From Dietzia psychralcaliphila (GTDB lineage: Bacteria > Actinomycetota > Actinomycetes > Mycobacteriales > Mycobacteriaceae): a DNA stretch of 64,000 bases. The notes beneath the pieces were generated by a model. The model made no database searches. It was not told the DNA's origin and was given only the letters and a program-made list of their open reading frames with translations. The stretch lies in contig NZ_CP015453.1 in the NCBI RefSeq assembly GCF_003096095.1, forward strand, positions 2,604,001 through 2,668,000, given 5' to 3'. Numbering within the stretch: the first letter of the stretch is position 1; each line of letters opens with the position of its first letter. Shown here piece by piece: positions 1 through 8,924 of this stretch. Both the position numbers and the translations under genes were made by a program.

Positions 1-89
1 GTGTCGCCATGGTGCAGAACGGTACTCATGCACGACCCGGGTCACCGCACTGCTGGTGAACCTCGTGTAAATGATCGGGGGCGTCGCCC

Positions 90-407
90 TCAGGCGCCCG
101 CGCCCAGTTCCACGAGCAGGACCCCGCCGGCGATCAGCACGATCCCGGCCCCCATCAACGGCGTGAGGGGTTCGCGGAAGAGCAGCCTGCTCAGGACCGC
201 GGCCAGGGCCACGCCGGCGGCAGTCCAGATACCGTAGGCGACCCCAAGTGGCATCCCCTCGGCCAGGGCCAGAGAGAGGAAGACGAAGGCCACCAGGTAG
301 CCGGGGACGACGGCGGCGTACCACCGCGCGTTGTCGACGGCCATGCGGAGCGAGAGCGTCGCGGCGAGTTCACAGCAGATCGCGACGGCGAGGTAGGCCC
401 AGGCCAT
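90..407 (-). CDS. SMR-family small multidrug efflux subunit (second of a pair)
   Basis: A 105-residue inner-membrane protein with four predicted helices and the small multidrug resistance (SMR) signature: an early Glu in the first helix (CCELAATLSLRMA), the GVAYGIWTAAGVA segment, and the terminal GIVLIAGGVLLVELG helix. SMR proteins are proton antiporters for cationic compounds or guanidinium-type substrates and work as dimers. Its ATG overlaps the stop of the SMR gene upstream by one base (TGATG), so the two are co-translated, as in heterodimeric SMR pairs such as EbrAB or YkkCD. The family call is secure; the substrate cannot be read from sequence. The 89 bases before it hold no gene I can support. 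Confidence 0.9.
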   Translation of the reverse strand: MAWAYLAVAICCELAATLSLRMAVDNARWYAAVVPGYLVAFVFLSLALAEGMPLGVAYGIWTAAGVALAAVLSRLLFREPLTPLMGAGIVLIAGGVLLVELGAGA

Positions 408-769
408 CAGCCGGTCCCCTCAGCGCGTGCCCGGGCGCGCTGGGATCCCAGTTCGACGCACAACACCCCGGCGATGATCACCGCGATGCCGGCGACCATC
501 AGCGGGGTCAGCGGCTCGTGGTAGATCAGGGACGACAGGCCCGCGGTCAGCGCGACGCCGGATGCCCCCCAGATGCCGTACGCCACCCCGAGCGGGACGC
601 CCGCCCGAAGGGTCAGAGCGAGGAAGGCGAACGCGCCCACGTACCCGACGGCCACCATCGCGTACAGCGCGGGCGTCGTGAGCGCTCCCTTCAGCGAGAG
701 CGAGCCCGCCACCTCGAGTGCGATCGCTGCGGCGAGGAACAGCCACTTGCCGCCCACATCGGTCTTCAT
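407..769 (-). CDS. SMR-family small multidrug efflux subunit (first of a pair)
   Basis: A 120-residue protein with four hydrophobic segments, the helix-1 Glu (AIALEVAGSLSLKGA), the GVAYGIWGASGVALTAG motif and a charged Arg/Ala-rich tail absent from its partner. The ATG at 769 is chosen because a GGAGG sequence lies about ten bases upstream; a longer frame to 811 would run into the hairpin that follows the tRNA. With the adjacent SMR gene it probably forms a heterodimeric proton-driven exporter. The two subunits share the GVAYGIW and EPLTPLM blocks, so they look like an old duplication. Confidence 0.9.
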   Translation of the reverse strand: MKTDVGGKWLFLAAAIALEVAGSLSLKGALTTPALYAMVAVGYVGAFAFLALTLRAGVPLGVAYGIWGASGVALTAGLSSLIYHEPLTPLMVAGIAVIIAGVLCVELGSQRARARAEGTG

Positions 770-796
770 CTGTCGCGGTTCCTCCAGCAAATGACG

Positions 797-834
797 GATG
801 TCCCGGGCCATCTGCGGAGATGGTCCGGGACATC
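797..834 (-). terminator. Strong hairpin after tRNA-Ala
   Basis: A 17-bp inverted repeat (797-813 against 818-834, loop GCGG) with a single G-T type mismatch, directly downstream of the tRNA on the minus strand and followed there by a short T-containing stretch. It most likely terminates the tRNA transcript ahead of the SMR pair. It is also a perfect enough dyad that a regulatory role cannot be excluded. Confidence 0.6.
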
Positions 835-840
835 ACATTG

Positions 841-913
841 TGGAGCTAAGGGGAATCGAACCCCTGACCTTCTCGATGCGAACGAGACGCGCTACCAACT
901 GCGCTATAGCCCC
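841..913 (-). tRNA. tRNA-Ala (anticodon CGC)
   Basis: Read on the minus strand it folds as a full cloverleaf of 73 nt: acceptor GGGGCTA pairs with TAGCTCC (one G-U), D arm GCGC-AGTTGGTA-GCGC, anticodon stem TCTCG/CGAGA around loop TTCGCAT (anticodon CGC, codon GCG), T arm AGGGG-TTCGATT-CCCCT, and discriminator A. CCA is not encoded. Confidence 0.95.
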
Positions 914-1032
914 CCGGCACCCTCGCGGGCGACGGTGCCGCCCTTTCGGGAAGCGGTGCCACCCTCTCGAGCAGCGAGGGATACCTTACCAGCACGTCCG
1001 GGCGAGCGACCAAACCGGGAGCTCCGGTGGCC

Positions 1033-1590
1033 TCACGAGCTCGCCGTGTGCGTGTGCATCCGCACCCCGTCGTCGTTGAAGATGCTGATCACCTGCGCGG
1101 GCCGCGCACCGGCTGCAGACAGGCTGTGGGGGACCCTGGTGTCGAACTCGGCCGCCTCGCCGCGGGTCAGGATCAGCTCCTGGTCGCCCAGGACCAGCCG
1201 CAGCTTCCCGGAGAGCACGTAGAGCCATTCGTAGCCGTCGTGGACCCGGGGCTCGGGCGCCGTGCTCGCGGGCGGGTAGGTGATCTTGTAGGTCCCGATC
1301 GACGACCCCTCGGGAGCCAGCGGCGCGATCACCATGCCGTCCCGGTGGATCACCGGACGCCTCACCCTGGGGTCGACCGTCGCCGGGGCCACCAGGTCGT
1401 CGAGGTTGATCCCCAGTTGGCGCGTGAGCGGCAGGAGCAGCTCGAGGCTGGCCTGACGTTTGCCCGACTCGAGCCGGGACAGCGTGCTGGCCGACATCCC
1501 CGCCCGCTCTGCCAGCTCGTCCAGCGTCCACCCCTTGCTGTGCCGGTACGCGCGCAACCGCATCCCGACCTGCTTCAGTTCCCCGGACAT
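1033..1590 (-). CDS. XRE-type helix-turn-helix regulator with C-terminal cupin
   Basis: A 185-residue cytoplasmic regulator. The N-terminal third holds an XRE helix-turn-helix (WTLDELAERAGMSASTLSRLE). The C-terminal half holds a cupin barrel with an EWLYVLSGKLRLVLGDQ strand pair. Proteins of this build (SutR/PuuR-like) usually sense a small ligand through the cupin. ATG at 1590 is chosen over an upstream TTG because AAGGGG lies seven bases in front of it. It is divergent from the oxidoreductase-methyltransferase fusion at 1658, and the short intergenic stretch carries a dyad, so it likely controls both itself and that gene. The ligand is unknown. Confidence 0.9.
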   Translation of the reverse strand: MSGELKQVGMRLRAYRHSKGWTLDELAERAGMSASTLSRLESGKRQASLELLLPLTRQLGINLDDLVAPATVDPRVRRPVIHRDGMVIAPLAPEGSSIGTYKITYPPASTAPEPRVHDGYEWLYVLSGKLRLVLGDQELILTRGEAAEFDTRVPHSLSAAGARPAQVISIFNDDGVRMHTHTASS

Positions 1591-1610
1591 CGCCCAACCC
1601 CTTGCCAATA

Positions 1611-1637
1611 GTGCAAACCTGCTTGCAGTTTACGCAC
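1611..1637. promoter_or_regulatory. Candidate operator between XRE/cupin regulator and fusion gene
   Basis: The 67-bp divergent intergenic region contains GTGCAAAC ... GTTTACGCAC, an imperfect dyad flanking the near-palindrome CTGCTTGCAG. Position and symmetry fit an autoregulatory XRE operator. No experiment supports it. Confidence 0.4.
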
Positions 1638-1657
1638 ACGAGGCGTGAACTACTGCC

Positions 1658-3376
1658 ATGAACACGAAACGGGAGTCAGACGAACACTGGGACGCCATCG
1701 TGGTCGGCGGAGGGGCCGCCGGCCTGTCGGCGGCGCTGATGCTGGGCCGGGCACGCCGCCGCGTGCTGGTGGTGGACGCGGGCGAGCCGCGCAACCGCTT
1801 CGCCGCGCACATGCACGGCGTCCTCGGCCACGAGGGGATGGACCCGCTCGACCTGCTCCGCCGGGGTCGCGAGGAGCTGCGGGAGTACGACGTGACGGTG
1901 CGGACGGGGTCCGTGACCGTGGTCCGTGACAGCGGGGTCGACGACACGGGGAACGACGAGGCCGGGGCCGGCCTGACCGTGGAGTTCGCCGATGCGGCGC
2001 CCGCGACCGCACGCGCCCTGGTCGTCGCGTCCGGACAGACCGACGAGTTGCCGGACGTCCCCGGCCTGCGGGAGTTCTGGGGCACGAGCGTGCTCCACTG
2101 CCCCTACTGCCATGGGTGGGAGGTGCGCGGCCGCAGGATCGCGGTGCTGGGCACCTGCGCGATGTCGGCCCACCAGGCGCAGCTCGTGCGGCAGTGGTCC
2201 GATGACCTGGTGTTCTTCACCGCCGGCATGCGCGAAACCGGTACCGAGCTCGACGCCGAGGTCGCCGCCCGCCTCGGCGCCCGCGACGTCACGATCGAGG
2301 AGACCCCCGTCGTGCGGGTCCTGTCCGAGCACGGCCGCCTGAGCGGCGTCCGTCTCGAGGACGGCCGGGAGATCGCGCTCGATGCGATCTTCGCCGCCCC
2401 CACCGCGCGGCCCCACGATCAGTTCCTCGACGGCCTCCACCTGGAGCGGTCCACCACCCCGATGGGCACGGCTCTGGCAGTGGATCAGTTCGGCGCGACC
2501 GGCCACCCCCGCATCTGGGCGGTGGGCAACGTGGCCAACCCGGGCGCGACCGTTCCCCTCTCCATGGCCGCGGGGTCGATGGCCGGGGGGATGGTCAACA
2601 TGATGCTGGTGAACGAGGACTTCGACCGTGCGGTCGCTGCACCACCCTCGTCCGGCTCATCGGTCTCGAGCGGTGCGCCCGACTCGACCGGCACACCCGC
2701 CGAGTACTGGGAGGGGGCCTACTCGGACAACGGGCACCAGTGGTCGGGAGCCGTCAACGCCACCACGGCCTCGGTGGTCGCGAACCTCCCCGTGGGTGCC
2801 GCCCTCGACCTGGGTTGTGGTGAGGGTGGGGATGCGCTCTGGTTGGCCGAGCAGGGGTGGGACGTCACCGCGGTGGATCTGTCCCCCACCGCGGTCTCCC
2901 GGGGAGCGGAGGCGGCGGCCGCCCGAGGTGTGGCCGACCGAATCGACTGGGTGGCCCACGACCTCACCACGTGGTCCACCGAGCGGCGCTTCGACCTGGT
3001 CGCGGCCAGCTTCTTCCACTCCCCCGTCGACCTGCCCCGGACAGAGGTCCTGCGCGGTGCGGCCGAGTGGATCCGGCCGGGCGGCCACCTGTTGCTGGTA
3101 TCCCACGTGTTCGAGAGCGAGGCGGACGTCCCGCCGTGGGCGCACCGCCCGGACCCCGAGGATCAACAGGTGCACGACGATAATCCAGAGCACGGCGAGC
3201 GCCCGGGCCACCTCGACCTGCCGACGCCCACCGAGGAGGCCGCCGAACTCGCCCTGGACCCGTCGGTGTGGGAACTCGTCCTCGCGGAGATCCGCCCACG
3301 GGAGGCGGTCGGGCCGGACGGGCGTCAGACGGCCACGCTCAAGGACGGAGTCGTCCTGTACCGGCGACGGTCCTGA
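1658..3376 (+). CDS. Fusion of thioredoxin-reductase-like flavoprotein and SAM methyltransferase
   Basis: A 572-residue two-domain cytoplasmic protein. Residues 11-320 form an FAD/NAD(P) disulfide-oxidoreductase: FAD-binding GGGAAGLSAALMLG near 17-30, redox motif C148-P-Y-C151, and a terminal WAVGNVANPG motif. A Pro/Ser/Gly linker (about 326-347) leads to a class I methyltransferase starting at WEGAYSDNGHQWSG, with SAM motif I LDLGCGEGG at about 383-391 and an acidic strand end AVDLSP. Both halves appear catalytically intact. Similar bifunctional architectures exist in actinobacteria, but their substrate is not established; detoxification of thiol-reactive or metalloid compounds is only a guess. 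No good Shine-Dalgarno precedes the ATG. The divergent XRE/cupin regulator is the likely controller. Confidence 0.88.
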   Translation: MNTKRESDEHWDAIVVGGGAAGLSAALMLGRARRRVLVVDAGEPRNRFAAHMHGVLGHEGMDPLDLLRRGREELREYDVTVRTGSVTVVRDSGVDDTGNDEAGAGLTVEFADAAPATARALVVASGQTDELPDVPGLREFWGTSVLHCPYCHGWEVRGRRIAVLGTCAMSAHQAQLVRQWSDDLVFFTAGMRETGTELDAEVAARLGARDVTIEETPVVRVLSEHGRLSGVRLEDGREIALDAIFAAPTARPHDQFLDGLHLERSTTPMGTALAVDQFGATGHPRIWAVGNVANPGATVPLSMAAGSMAGGMVNMMLVNEDFDRAVAAPPSSGSSVSSGAPDSTGTPAEYWEGAYSDNGHQWSGAVNATTASVVANLPVGAALDLGCGEGGDALWLAEQGWDVTAVDLSPTAVSRGAEAAAARGVADRIDWVAHDLTTWSTERRFDLVAASFFHSPVDLPRTEVLRGAAEWIRPGGHLLLVSHVFESEADVPPWAHRPDPEDQQVHDDNPEHGERPGHLDLPTPTEEAAELALDPSVWELVLAEIRPREAVGPDGRQTATLKDGVVLYRRRS

Positions 3377-3391
3377 TCACCGGGTGACGGG

Positions 3392-4588
3392 TCAGCCGAC
3401 CGCGCGCCTCAGCGGCTCGCGGTGGGCTGTGCGCCGGCCGGCACCGTGCTGGTGTCGACCGGGGTCGGAGTCCTGCTCGCGGTCGAAGCTGTCCAGCATG
3501 TCGAAGGCCGGGTCCTCGTCGTCGACCTCCAGCACCACCGCGCCGGGTCGGCGTAGCCGGGGCGGCACCACGGAAAGCTCGTCGTCCTCGCGAGACTCCA
3601 CGCCGAGCCGGGCGCGACGCATCCGCTCGACGCGGCGGCGACGCAGGCTCTCCTCGAGTCGCACCTGGCGGCGCAGGTAGGTCAGGTAGGAGGAGAGCAG
3701 CAGTACCGCCCCTCCGGCGAACCACCAGACCGCGGGAACGGTCAGCAACGCGGCGACGACCGCCACCACGGCCAGCGCCACCAGGATGAGCGCGGTCCGC
3801 TGACGCGCGTGGGCGCGCTGCTCGGCGGCCTGACGGTCGGCCATGGGGTCGTACGCCCCGCGGCCACGCCTGCGCTCGGCGAAGTCCAGGTCCGCATCGG
3901 TGAGCTCCACCTCGGGCTCGGCGGGGCGCCGACGGCCGCGGTGGACGAGCACGGCCTCGGCGTCGATCCCCGCCGCGTCCTCGGCGTGGCCGGCTCGAGC
4001 GGAGGTCCGGTCCCCCTCGGGGGTCTCGACCAGCTCGCCGTCGACGACGTTCGGCCGTCGGCTCTCCTCCACCGATCCGACGCCCGCGGCGACGGCCGAC
4101 GAGTCGGTCCCGGTGGCGGCCCCGACCGACGTGGCCGCAACGGCGTCGGCGGCCACGACGACCGCCGGGATCTCGGTGGTGACCTCCTCGGCAGCGGCGT
4201 CGTCTCCGGACCCGGCGTGGCCGAACTCCGAGTGCTGACGCTCCTCCATGACCCGGCGCACGGCGTCCCCGCGCCTTCCGGCGGCCTCCCGGCGCAGGGT
4301 CTGCTCCAGCAGGTGCTCCCACGTGTCGGTGTCCAACAGTTCGGCGTCGGTGGCTCCCGCGCCGGAGGGCAGCCCGAAGAGCGACTCATCGGACTCGACC
4401 CGGACCGGGTCGCCGGACGCGCGCCCTCGACTGGGCACGAGGCGACCGGATCCCCCGGAGTACAGGGTGCGGGTCTGGGCCAGTGCGTCACCGGTCCGGC
4501 GGATGGGGTTGCGCGAGCGGATGAGCATCGGCGCGAGGACGAACAGCCAGACCACCACCAGCAGGATGATCAGCAGCGAGCTGGACAT
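3392..4588 (-). CDS. glpR: GlpR-like membrane receptor for the gephyrin-like protein Glp
   Basis: A 398-residue membrane protein: an N-terminal helix (SSLLIILLVVVWLFVLAPMLI) followed by RSRNPIRRTGDAL, a long acidic disordered cytoplasmic stretch (about 40-250), and two adjacent helices near 265-305 (LILVALAVVAVVAALL and WWFAGGAVLLLSSYL). In Corynebacterium the corresponding protein in this gene neighbourhood, GlpR, is the membrane partner of the MoeA-like Glp and links it to FtsZ and the division site. Here glp lies just upstream on the same strand with a GNAT gene between, as for M. tuberculosis Rv0994-Rv0996. Assignment rests on topology and synteny rather than on an alignment. Confidence 0.75.
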   Translation of the reverse strand: MSSSLLIILLVVVWLFVLAPMLIRSRNPIRRTGDALAQTRTLYSGGSGRLVPSRGRASGDPVRVESDESLFGLPSGAGATDAELLDTDTWEHLLEQTLRREAAGRRGDAVRRVMEERQHSEFGHAGSGDDAAAEEVTTEIPAVVVAADAVAATSVGAATGTDSSAVAAGVGSVEESRRPNVVDGELVETPEGDRTSARAGHAEDAAGIDAEAVLVHRGRRRPAEPEVELTDADLDFAERRRGRGAYDPMADRQAAEQRAHARQRTALILVALAVVAVVAALLTVPAVWWFAGGAVLLLSSYLTYLRRQVRLEESLRRRRVERMRRARLGVESREDDELSVVPPRLRRPGAVVLEVDDEDPAFDMLDSFDREQDSDPGRHQHGAGRRTAHREPLRRAVG

Positions 4589-4708
4589 CGATCAGGCCTC
4601 CTCGAGCGTCTACCCCGACACTCGGCGTCGTGGTGAGGTCCCAACCGTAACGGCGGCCGGGCCCCGCCCCGTGGCGGCGCGCCGCTGGTCACGATGCTCA
4701 GGACATCC

Positions 4709-5368
4709 TCAGACGCGTCGGGCGAAACCCGAGGCCACCAGAGCCGCTGCGGCTCCCCTGCCATGCTCATCACGGGTACGTGCGACCAGCAGGTGATCGC
4801 GCCACGCCCCGTCCACGTGGAGGTAGCGCTGCAGCAGCCCCTCCTCGCGGAAACCGCACCGCTCGAGCACCACCCGGCTGGCCGTGTTCTCCGGCCGGAC
4901 GGTCGCGTCGATCCGGTGCAGGGCCCCCGGCCCCAGGGCATGATCCAGCCCCAGTGCGAGTGCCGCGGTGGCCACCCCGCCCCCACCGAAGGGGCGGCCC
5001 ACCCAGTAGCCGATCCACCCCGAGTGCAGGGCGCCGCGCACTATCCCACCGACGGTCAGCTGCCCGCAGAACCGGCCGTCCACCTCGATGGCGGCCGGGA
5101 GCGACGCCCCGGCGCGGGCGTAGCGCCTGAGCTGGGAGTGGATCGGAGGCCAGGCGCGTGCGGTGTTGTTGTCCCGCCACTGCCCGTCGACGGTCGGCTC
5201 CCACGGTTCGAGGTGGTCGCGCTCGCCGAGTCTCAGTGCGGACCAGTCACGGCCGTCGCGCCGCTGCACCGGTCGGAGGGTCACCACGCCGGCGCGCACG
5301 CGGAGCGGGCCCGCCTCGATCGGCCACCCCGGGTTGGCCACGGCATCGGTCCCGAGGACGTTCCACAT
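4709..5368 (-). CDS. RimJ/RimL-type GNAT N-acetyltransferase
   Basis: A 219-residue GNAT protein with the IGYWVGRPFGGGGVATAAL acetyl-CoA pyrophosphate loop and the N-x-A-S-x-x-V-x-E-x-x-G-F-x-x-E-G block (ENTASRVVLERCGFREEG), typical of RimJ-like acetyltransferases that modify protein N-termini or small amines. It begins four bases after glp, so it is probably co-transcribed with glp. It occupies the same place as rimJ (Rv0995) between moeA1 and Rv0996 in mycobacteria. The substrate is unknown. The start is uncertain because no strong ribosome-binding site is visible. Confidence 0.85.
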   Translation of the reverse strand: MWNVLGTDAVANPGWPIEAGPLRVRAGVVTLRPVQRRDGRDWSALRLGERDHLEPWEPTVDGQWRDNNTARAWPPIHSQLRRYARAGASLPAAIEVDGRFCGQLTVGGIVRGALHSGWIGYWVGRPFGGGGVATAALALGLDHALGPGALHRIDATVRPENTASRVVLERCGFREEGLLQRYLHVDGAWRDHLLVARTRDEHGRGAAAALVASGFARRV

Positions 5369-5372
5369 CGGC

Positions 5373-6632
5373 TCAGCCGCGCTGGGCTAGGAACATCACG
5401 TCGACCTCGTCGCCCGCCCGGACGGCGGAGACGTCGGGGTCGATCACCACGAGGCAGTTCGCCTCCGCGAGCGAGGCGAGCAGATGCGTGGAGGAGCCCT
5501 GCGCGCCGCCGAGGGCCCGCACCAGGTATTCACCGGTGTCGGTGTCCCGCATGAGCTGCCCGCGCAGGTAGCCGCGCCTGCCCTCCACGGAGGAGATGGG
5601 GGCCACGGTGCGGGCGCGGACCGTCCGGCGCATGGGCTGGCGTTTGCCCAGCGCGATGCGGATCAGTGGCCGGACCATGATCTCGAAGACCACGAGCGCG
5701 CTCACCGGATTGGACGGAAGCAGAAAGGTGGGGACCTCGTCGCGACCCAGCCGCCCGAAACCCTGCACCGATCCGGGGTGCATGGCCACGCGGTTGACCT
5801 CGATCTGTCCGAGCTCCTCCATGACCTGGCGGATCCGCGTGGTGGCCTCACCGCCGGCGGCGCCGGAGACCACCACGAGTTCGCTCCGGACCAGCTGCCC
5901 CTCGAGTACCTCGCGGAGCCTCGACGGCTCGGTGCTGGCGATGCCCACCCGGTGCACGTCCGCGCCGGCGTCGCGGCCGGCCGCCGTGAGCGCGTAGGAG
6001 TTGACGTCGTAGACCTGGCCGGTACCGGGATTGCCGTCGACGTCGAGGAGTTCGTCGCCCACCGAGATCACGGACATCCGCGGCTTGGGGTGCACCAGGA
6101 CCTTGGCTCGCCCCACCGAGGCGAGTAGACCCACCTGGGCCGGGCCGATGATGCTCCCGGCGCGCACCGCGACGTCGCCCGGTTGTACGTCGTCGCCCAC
6201 GCGGCGGACGTAGTCGCCGCTGCTCACGGTGCGGGTCGGGGTGATGCGCTGGCCCTCGGCGACGGCCCAGCCGACCGGGAGGACCGCGTCGGCCAGGGTC
6301 GGCAGGGGTGCTCCCGTGTCCACGCGGACGACCTGGCCTGGTTGGAGTCGGGTCGGCTGACGGGATCCCGCGGTGATCCGCCCCACGACGGGCAGTCCGG
6401 CAGGCCCTCCGGGCGCGTCCGCGGAGTCATCTGCCGGGCCACCGACCCGGATGTCGACGCTGCGTACCGCGTAACCGTCGATGGCGGACTGGTCGAACGA
6501 GGGCAGCGGGCGCTCGGCCACCACCTCCTCGGCGCACAACAGGCCCTGCGCCTCGGAGATCGACACGCGTACCGGTCGCGGGGCGACCGCGGCCGCCGTC
6601 ACCAGTGCGAGCTGTTCCTCGACGGAGCGCAC
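5373..6632 (-). CDS. glp: Gephyrin-like molybdotransferase homologue Glp (MoeA family)
   Basis: A 419-residue MoeA-family protein: PLPSFDQSAIDGYAVRS near the N-terminus, a domain with RMSVISVGDELLDV and a C-terminal beta-barrel. MoeA inserts molybdate into adenylated molybdopterin. In Corynebacterium the paralogue in this context (Glp) instead acts with GlpR and FtsZ in division and polar growth. The glpR neighbour makes the Glp role plausible. In the region where MoeA/MogA proteins carry GGxS, this copy reads VVVSGAAGGEATTRIRQV. GTG at 6632 is preferred because AAGGGG precedes it by about seven bases. Confidence 0.85.
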   Translation of the reverse strand: MRSVEEQLALVTAAAVAPRPVRVSISEAQGLLCAEEVVAERPLPSFDQSAIDGYAVRSVDIRVGGPADDSADAPGGPAGLPVVGRITAGSRQPTRLQPGQVVRVDTGAPLPTLADAVLPVGWAVAEGQRITPTRTVSSGDYVRRVGDDVQPGDVAVRAGSIIGPAQVGLLASVGRAKVLVHPKPRMSVISVGDELLDVDGNPGTGQVYDVNSYALTAAGRDAGADVHRVGIASTEPSRLREVLEGQLVRSELVVVSGAAGGEATTRIRQVMEELGQIEVNRVAMHPGSVQGFGRLGRDEVPTFLLPSNPVSALVVFEIMVRPLIRIALGKRQPMRRTVRARTVAPISSVEGRRGYLRGQLMRDTDTGEYLVRALGGAQGSSTHLLASLAEANCLVVIDPDVSAVRAGDEVDVMFLAQRG

Positions 6633-6762
6633 CAGGTGTCCCCTTCCCGTACGAATGTCGCTGACCGTGCGGCGGTCCCCCGCCACAGCGGGCGGGCCGA
6701 CCACCGGGTCCCTGTGGGAGAGGGTAGCGGCCGGGAGGTGTCATTCCGCGGCGGCGCCGCCG

Positions 6763-7662
6763 TCAGGAGCCGAGCCGGCCTTCCAGCCACTCCCGGAGCT
6801 CGTCGGCGTACGCCGGGTTGTCCAGGGCGAAGTCCACGCAGGCCTTGATGTACCCGCCGGGATTGCCCAGATCGTGCCGGGTGCCGTCGTGCACCACCAC
6901 GTGCACCGGGTGTCCCTCGCGGATCAGCAGGTCGATCGCGTCGGTGAGCTGCAGTTCTCCGCCGGCGCCCGGCTCGATGCGCCGGAGGGCGTCGAAGACG
7001 GCGCGGTCGAGCACGTAGCGTCCGGCCGCCGCGAGGTTCGACGGCGCGTCCTCGGCGGCGGGCTTCTCGACCATGCCGAGCACCTTCTTCACGGCCGGGT
7101 CGTCGGTGTCGGAGACCTCGAACACCCCGTAGGAGGAGACCTCCTCCGGGCTCACCTCGAACGCGCACAGGACACTTCCGCCCCGCGCAGCGCGGACCGC
7201 TGACATCCGACCCAGGATCCCGAACGGCAGCACCAGATCGTCCGGCAGGAGGACGGCCACGGCCTGCTCGTCCGCTCCCAGTACCGACTCGACCTGCGCC
7301 ACGGCGTGCCCCAGACCCAGCGGCTCCTCCTGGCGCACGTTGACCACCTCGATGAGGCCGGGGGCGCGCCTGACCTTGTGCAACAGGACATCCTTGCCGC
7401 GATCCTCCAGCGTGTCCTCGAGAACCTGGTCGTCGGAGAAGTGCGCCATCACGCCGACCTTGCGCTCGGACGTCACGATCGCCAACCGACCCGCACCCGC
7501 CTCGGTCGCCTCCTCCGCGATGAGCTCGATCCCCGGGGTGTCCACCACGGGGAGCAGCTCCTTGGGGACGGTCTTGGTGGCGGGCAGGAACCGGGTCCCG
7601 AGGCCGGCGGCCGGGACGACCGCGGTCCGGAACTGCGGATCGGGCGAGGCGTGGGACGTCAT
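6763..7662 (-). CDS. galU: UTP-glucose-1-phosphate uridylyltransferase
   Basis: A 299-residue cytoplasmic enzyme making UDP-glucose from UTP and glucose-1-phosphate, the precursor for trehalose, arabinogalactan and other envelope glycans. It shows the nucleotidyltransferase signature VVPAAGLGTRFLPATKTVPKELLPVVD at residues 15-41, the VLLPDDL metal site, and a VEKP motif. Length is normal for the family. The reading frame stays open upstream to 8271, but that extension lies antisense to the folate cyclo-ligase, so the ATG at 7662 is used; an ATG four codons earlier is possible. It is divergent from the cyclo-ligase. Confidence 0.95.
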   Translation of the reverse strand: MTSHASPDPQFRTAVVPAAGLGTRFLPATKTVPKELLPVVDTPGIELIAEEATEAGAGRLAIVTSERKVGVMAHFSDDQVLEDTLEDRGKDVLLHKVRRAPGLIEVVNVRQEEPLGLGHAVAQVESVLGADEQAVAVLLPDDLVLPFGILGRMSAVRAARGGSVLCAFEVSPEEVSSYGVFEVSDTDDPAVKKVLGMVEKPAAEDAPSNLAAAGRYVLDRAVFDALRRIEPGAGGELQLTDAIDLLIREGHPVHVVVHDGTRHDLGNPGGYIKACVDFALDNPAYADELREWLEGRLGS

Positions 7663-7725
7663 GCCGTACACCATAGACGGCGGACCGGGCCGCGACCTCC
7701 GCACCACTGACGGCACACTGGGGTG

Positions 7726-8289
7726 ATGGATCAGGACAAGTCCGCGGTACGCCGCGCGGTGCGGCTGCGTCGCGCCGCGGTCCCCGCGACGGTGCGCGCC
7801 GGGCGGGATCAGGCGATACGCGAGCGCCTCGCCGCCCTGGTGACGGAGGGGATGGTGGTCTGCGCGTTCGTTCCCGACGACGACGAGGCCGGCGGACCGG
7901 AACTGCCCGAGGCGCTCACCCTGGCGGGGGCCCGGGTGCTCCTGCCGGTCTCCCCCGCCGTCGGCCCGCTCGGCTGGGCGGAGTACGCCGGGCCGGCGGA
8001 CCTGCGGCCGGGCCGGTTCGGCATCCCCGTACCGTCTGCGCCCCCGGCGGGACCGGACCGGATCTCCGACGCCGATCTCGTGCTGGTGCCCTCGGTGGCC
8101 GTCGACCGCTCCGGCACCAGGCTCGGCCGCGGGGGCGGGTACTACGACAGGTCGCTCGCTCTGGCCCGGCCGCACACCCGGTTGCTGGCGGTCCTGGACC
8201 CGGAGGACGTGTTCGACCACCTTCCCGCCGAGCCGCACGACCGGCCCGTGAACGGGGTCGTCACCCCTCATGGAGTGCTCGACTTTTAA
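7726..8289 (+). CDS. 5-formyltetrahydrofolate cyclo-ligase
   Basis: A 187-residue enzyme converting 5-formyl-THF to 5,10-methenyl-THF with ATP. N-terminal VRRAVRLRRAAVP matches the family start, and GRGGGYYDRSLA is the diagnostic C-terminal ATP/substrate loop. It is divergent from galU, as in M. tuberculosis Rv0992c/Rv0993. The ATG at 7726 is preferred over the GTG three bases upstream. The FmdB gene follows after 59 bp and may share its transcript. Confidence 0.93.
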   Translation: MDQDKSAVRRAVRLRRAAVPATVRAGRDQAIRERLAALVTEGMVVCAFVPDDDEAGGPELPEALTLAGARVLLPVSPAVGPLGWAEYAGPADLRPGRFGIPVPSAPPAGPDRISDADLVLVPSVAVDRSGTRLGRGGGYYDRSLALARPHTRLLAVLDPEDVFDHLPAEPHDRPVNGVVTPHGVLDF

Positions 8290-8348
8290 TACCTGGCACT
8301 CGGGAAGGTAGAGTGCCAGTCGATATCCGACTCTGCCCCGGAGGCCAG

Positions 8349-8741
<393 letters not shown>

Positions 8742-8924
8742 ACGGGTTCATAGTCCAGCTCGTCGTTGTACCGGTTCTCCGGCCCCTTCCCCTTCCACAG
8801 GGTTCCGCGCCTCCACAGGCGCCCTCCCCGCCCCCCTCGCGCGGCGCGGCCCACGCCCGGCGCGCCGATACGGTCTCACCGACACCACGCTCACCGGCAG
8901 CGTGCCGACCGACGGGGGACCCCT

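Noticed and set aside
248-1222. Long open frames on the strand opposite real genes (here and through most of the window).
   Set aside because: At this GC content stop codons are rare, so shadows of real genes stay open. They are Arg/Pro-rich, lack domains and often run through the tRNA or terminators.
7663-8271. N-terminal extension of GalU.
   Set aside because: It lies antisense to the folate cyclo-ligase, and the family starts near the ATG at 7662.
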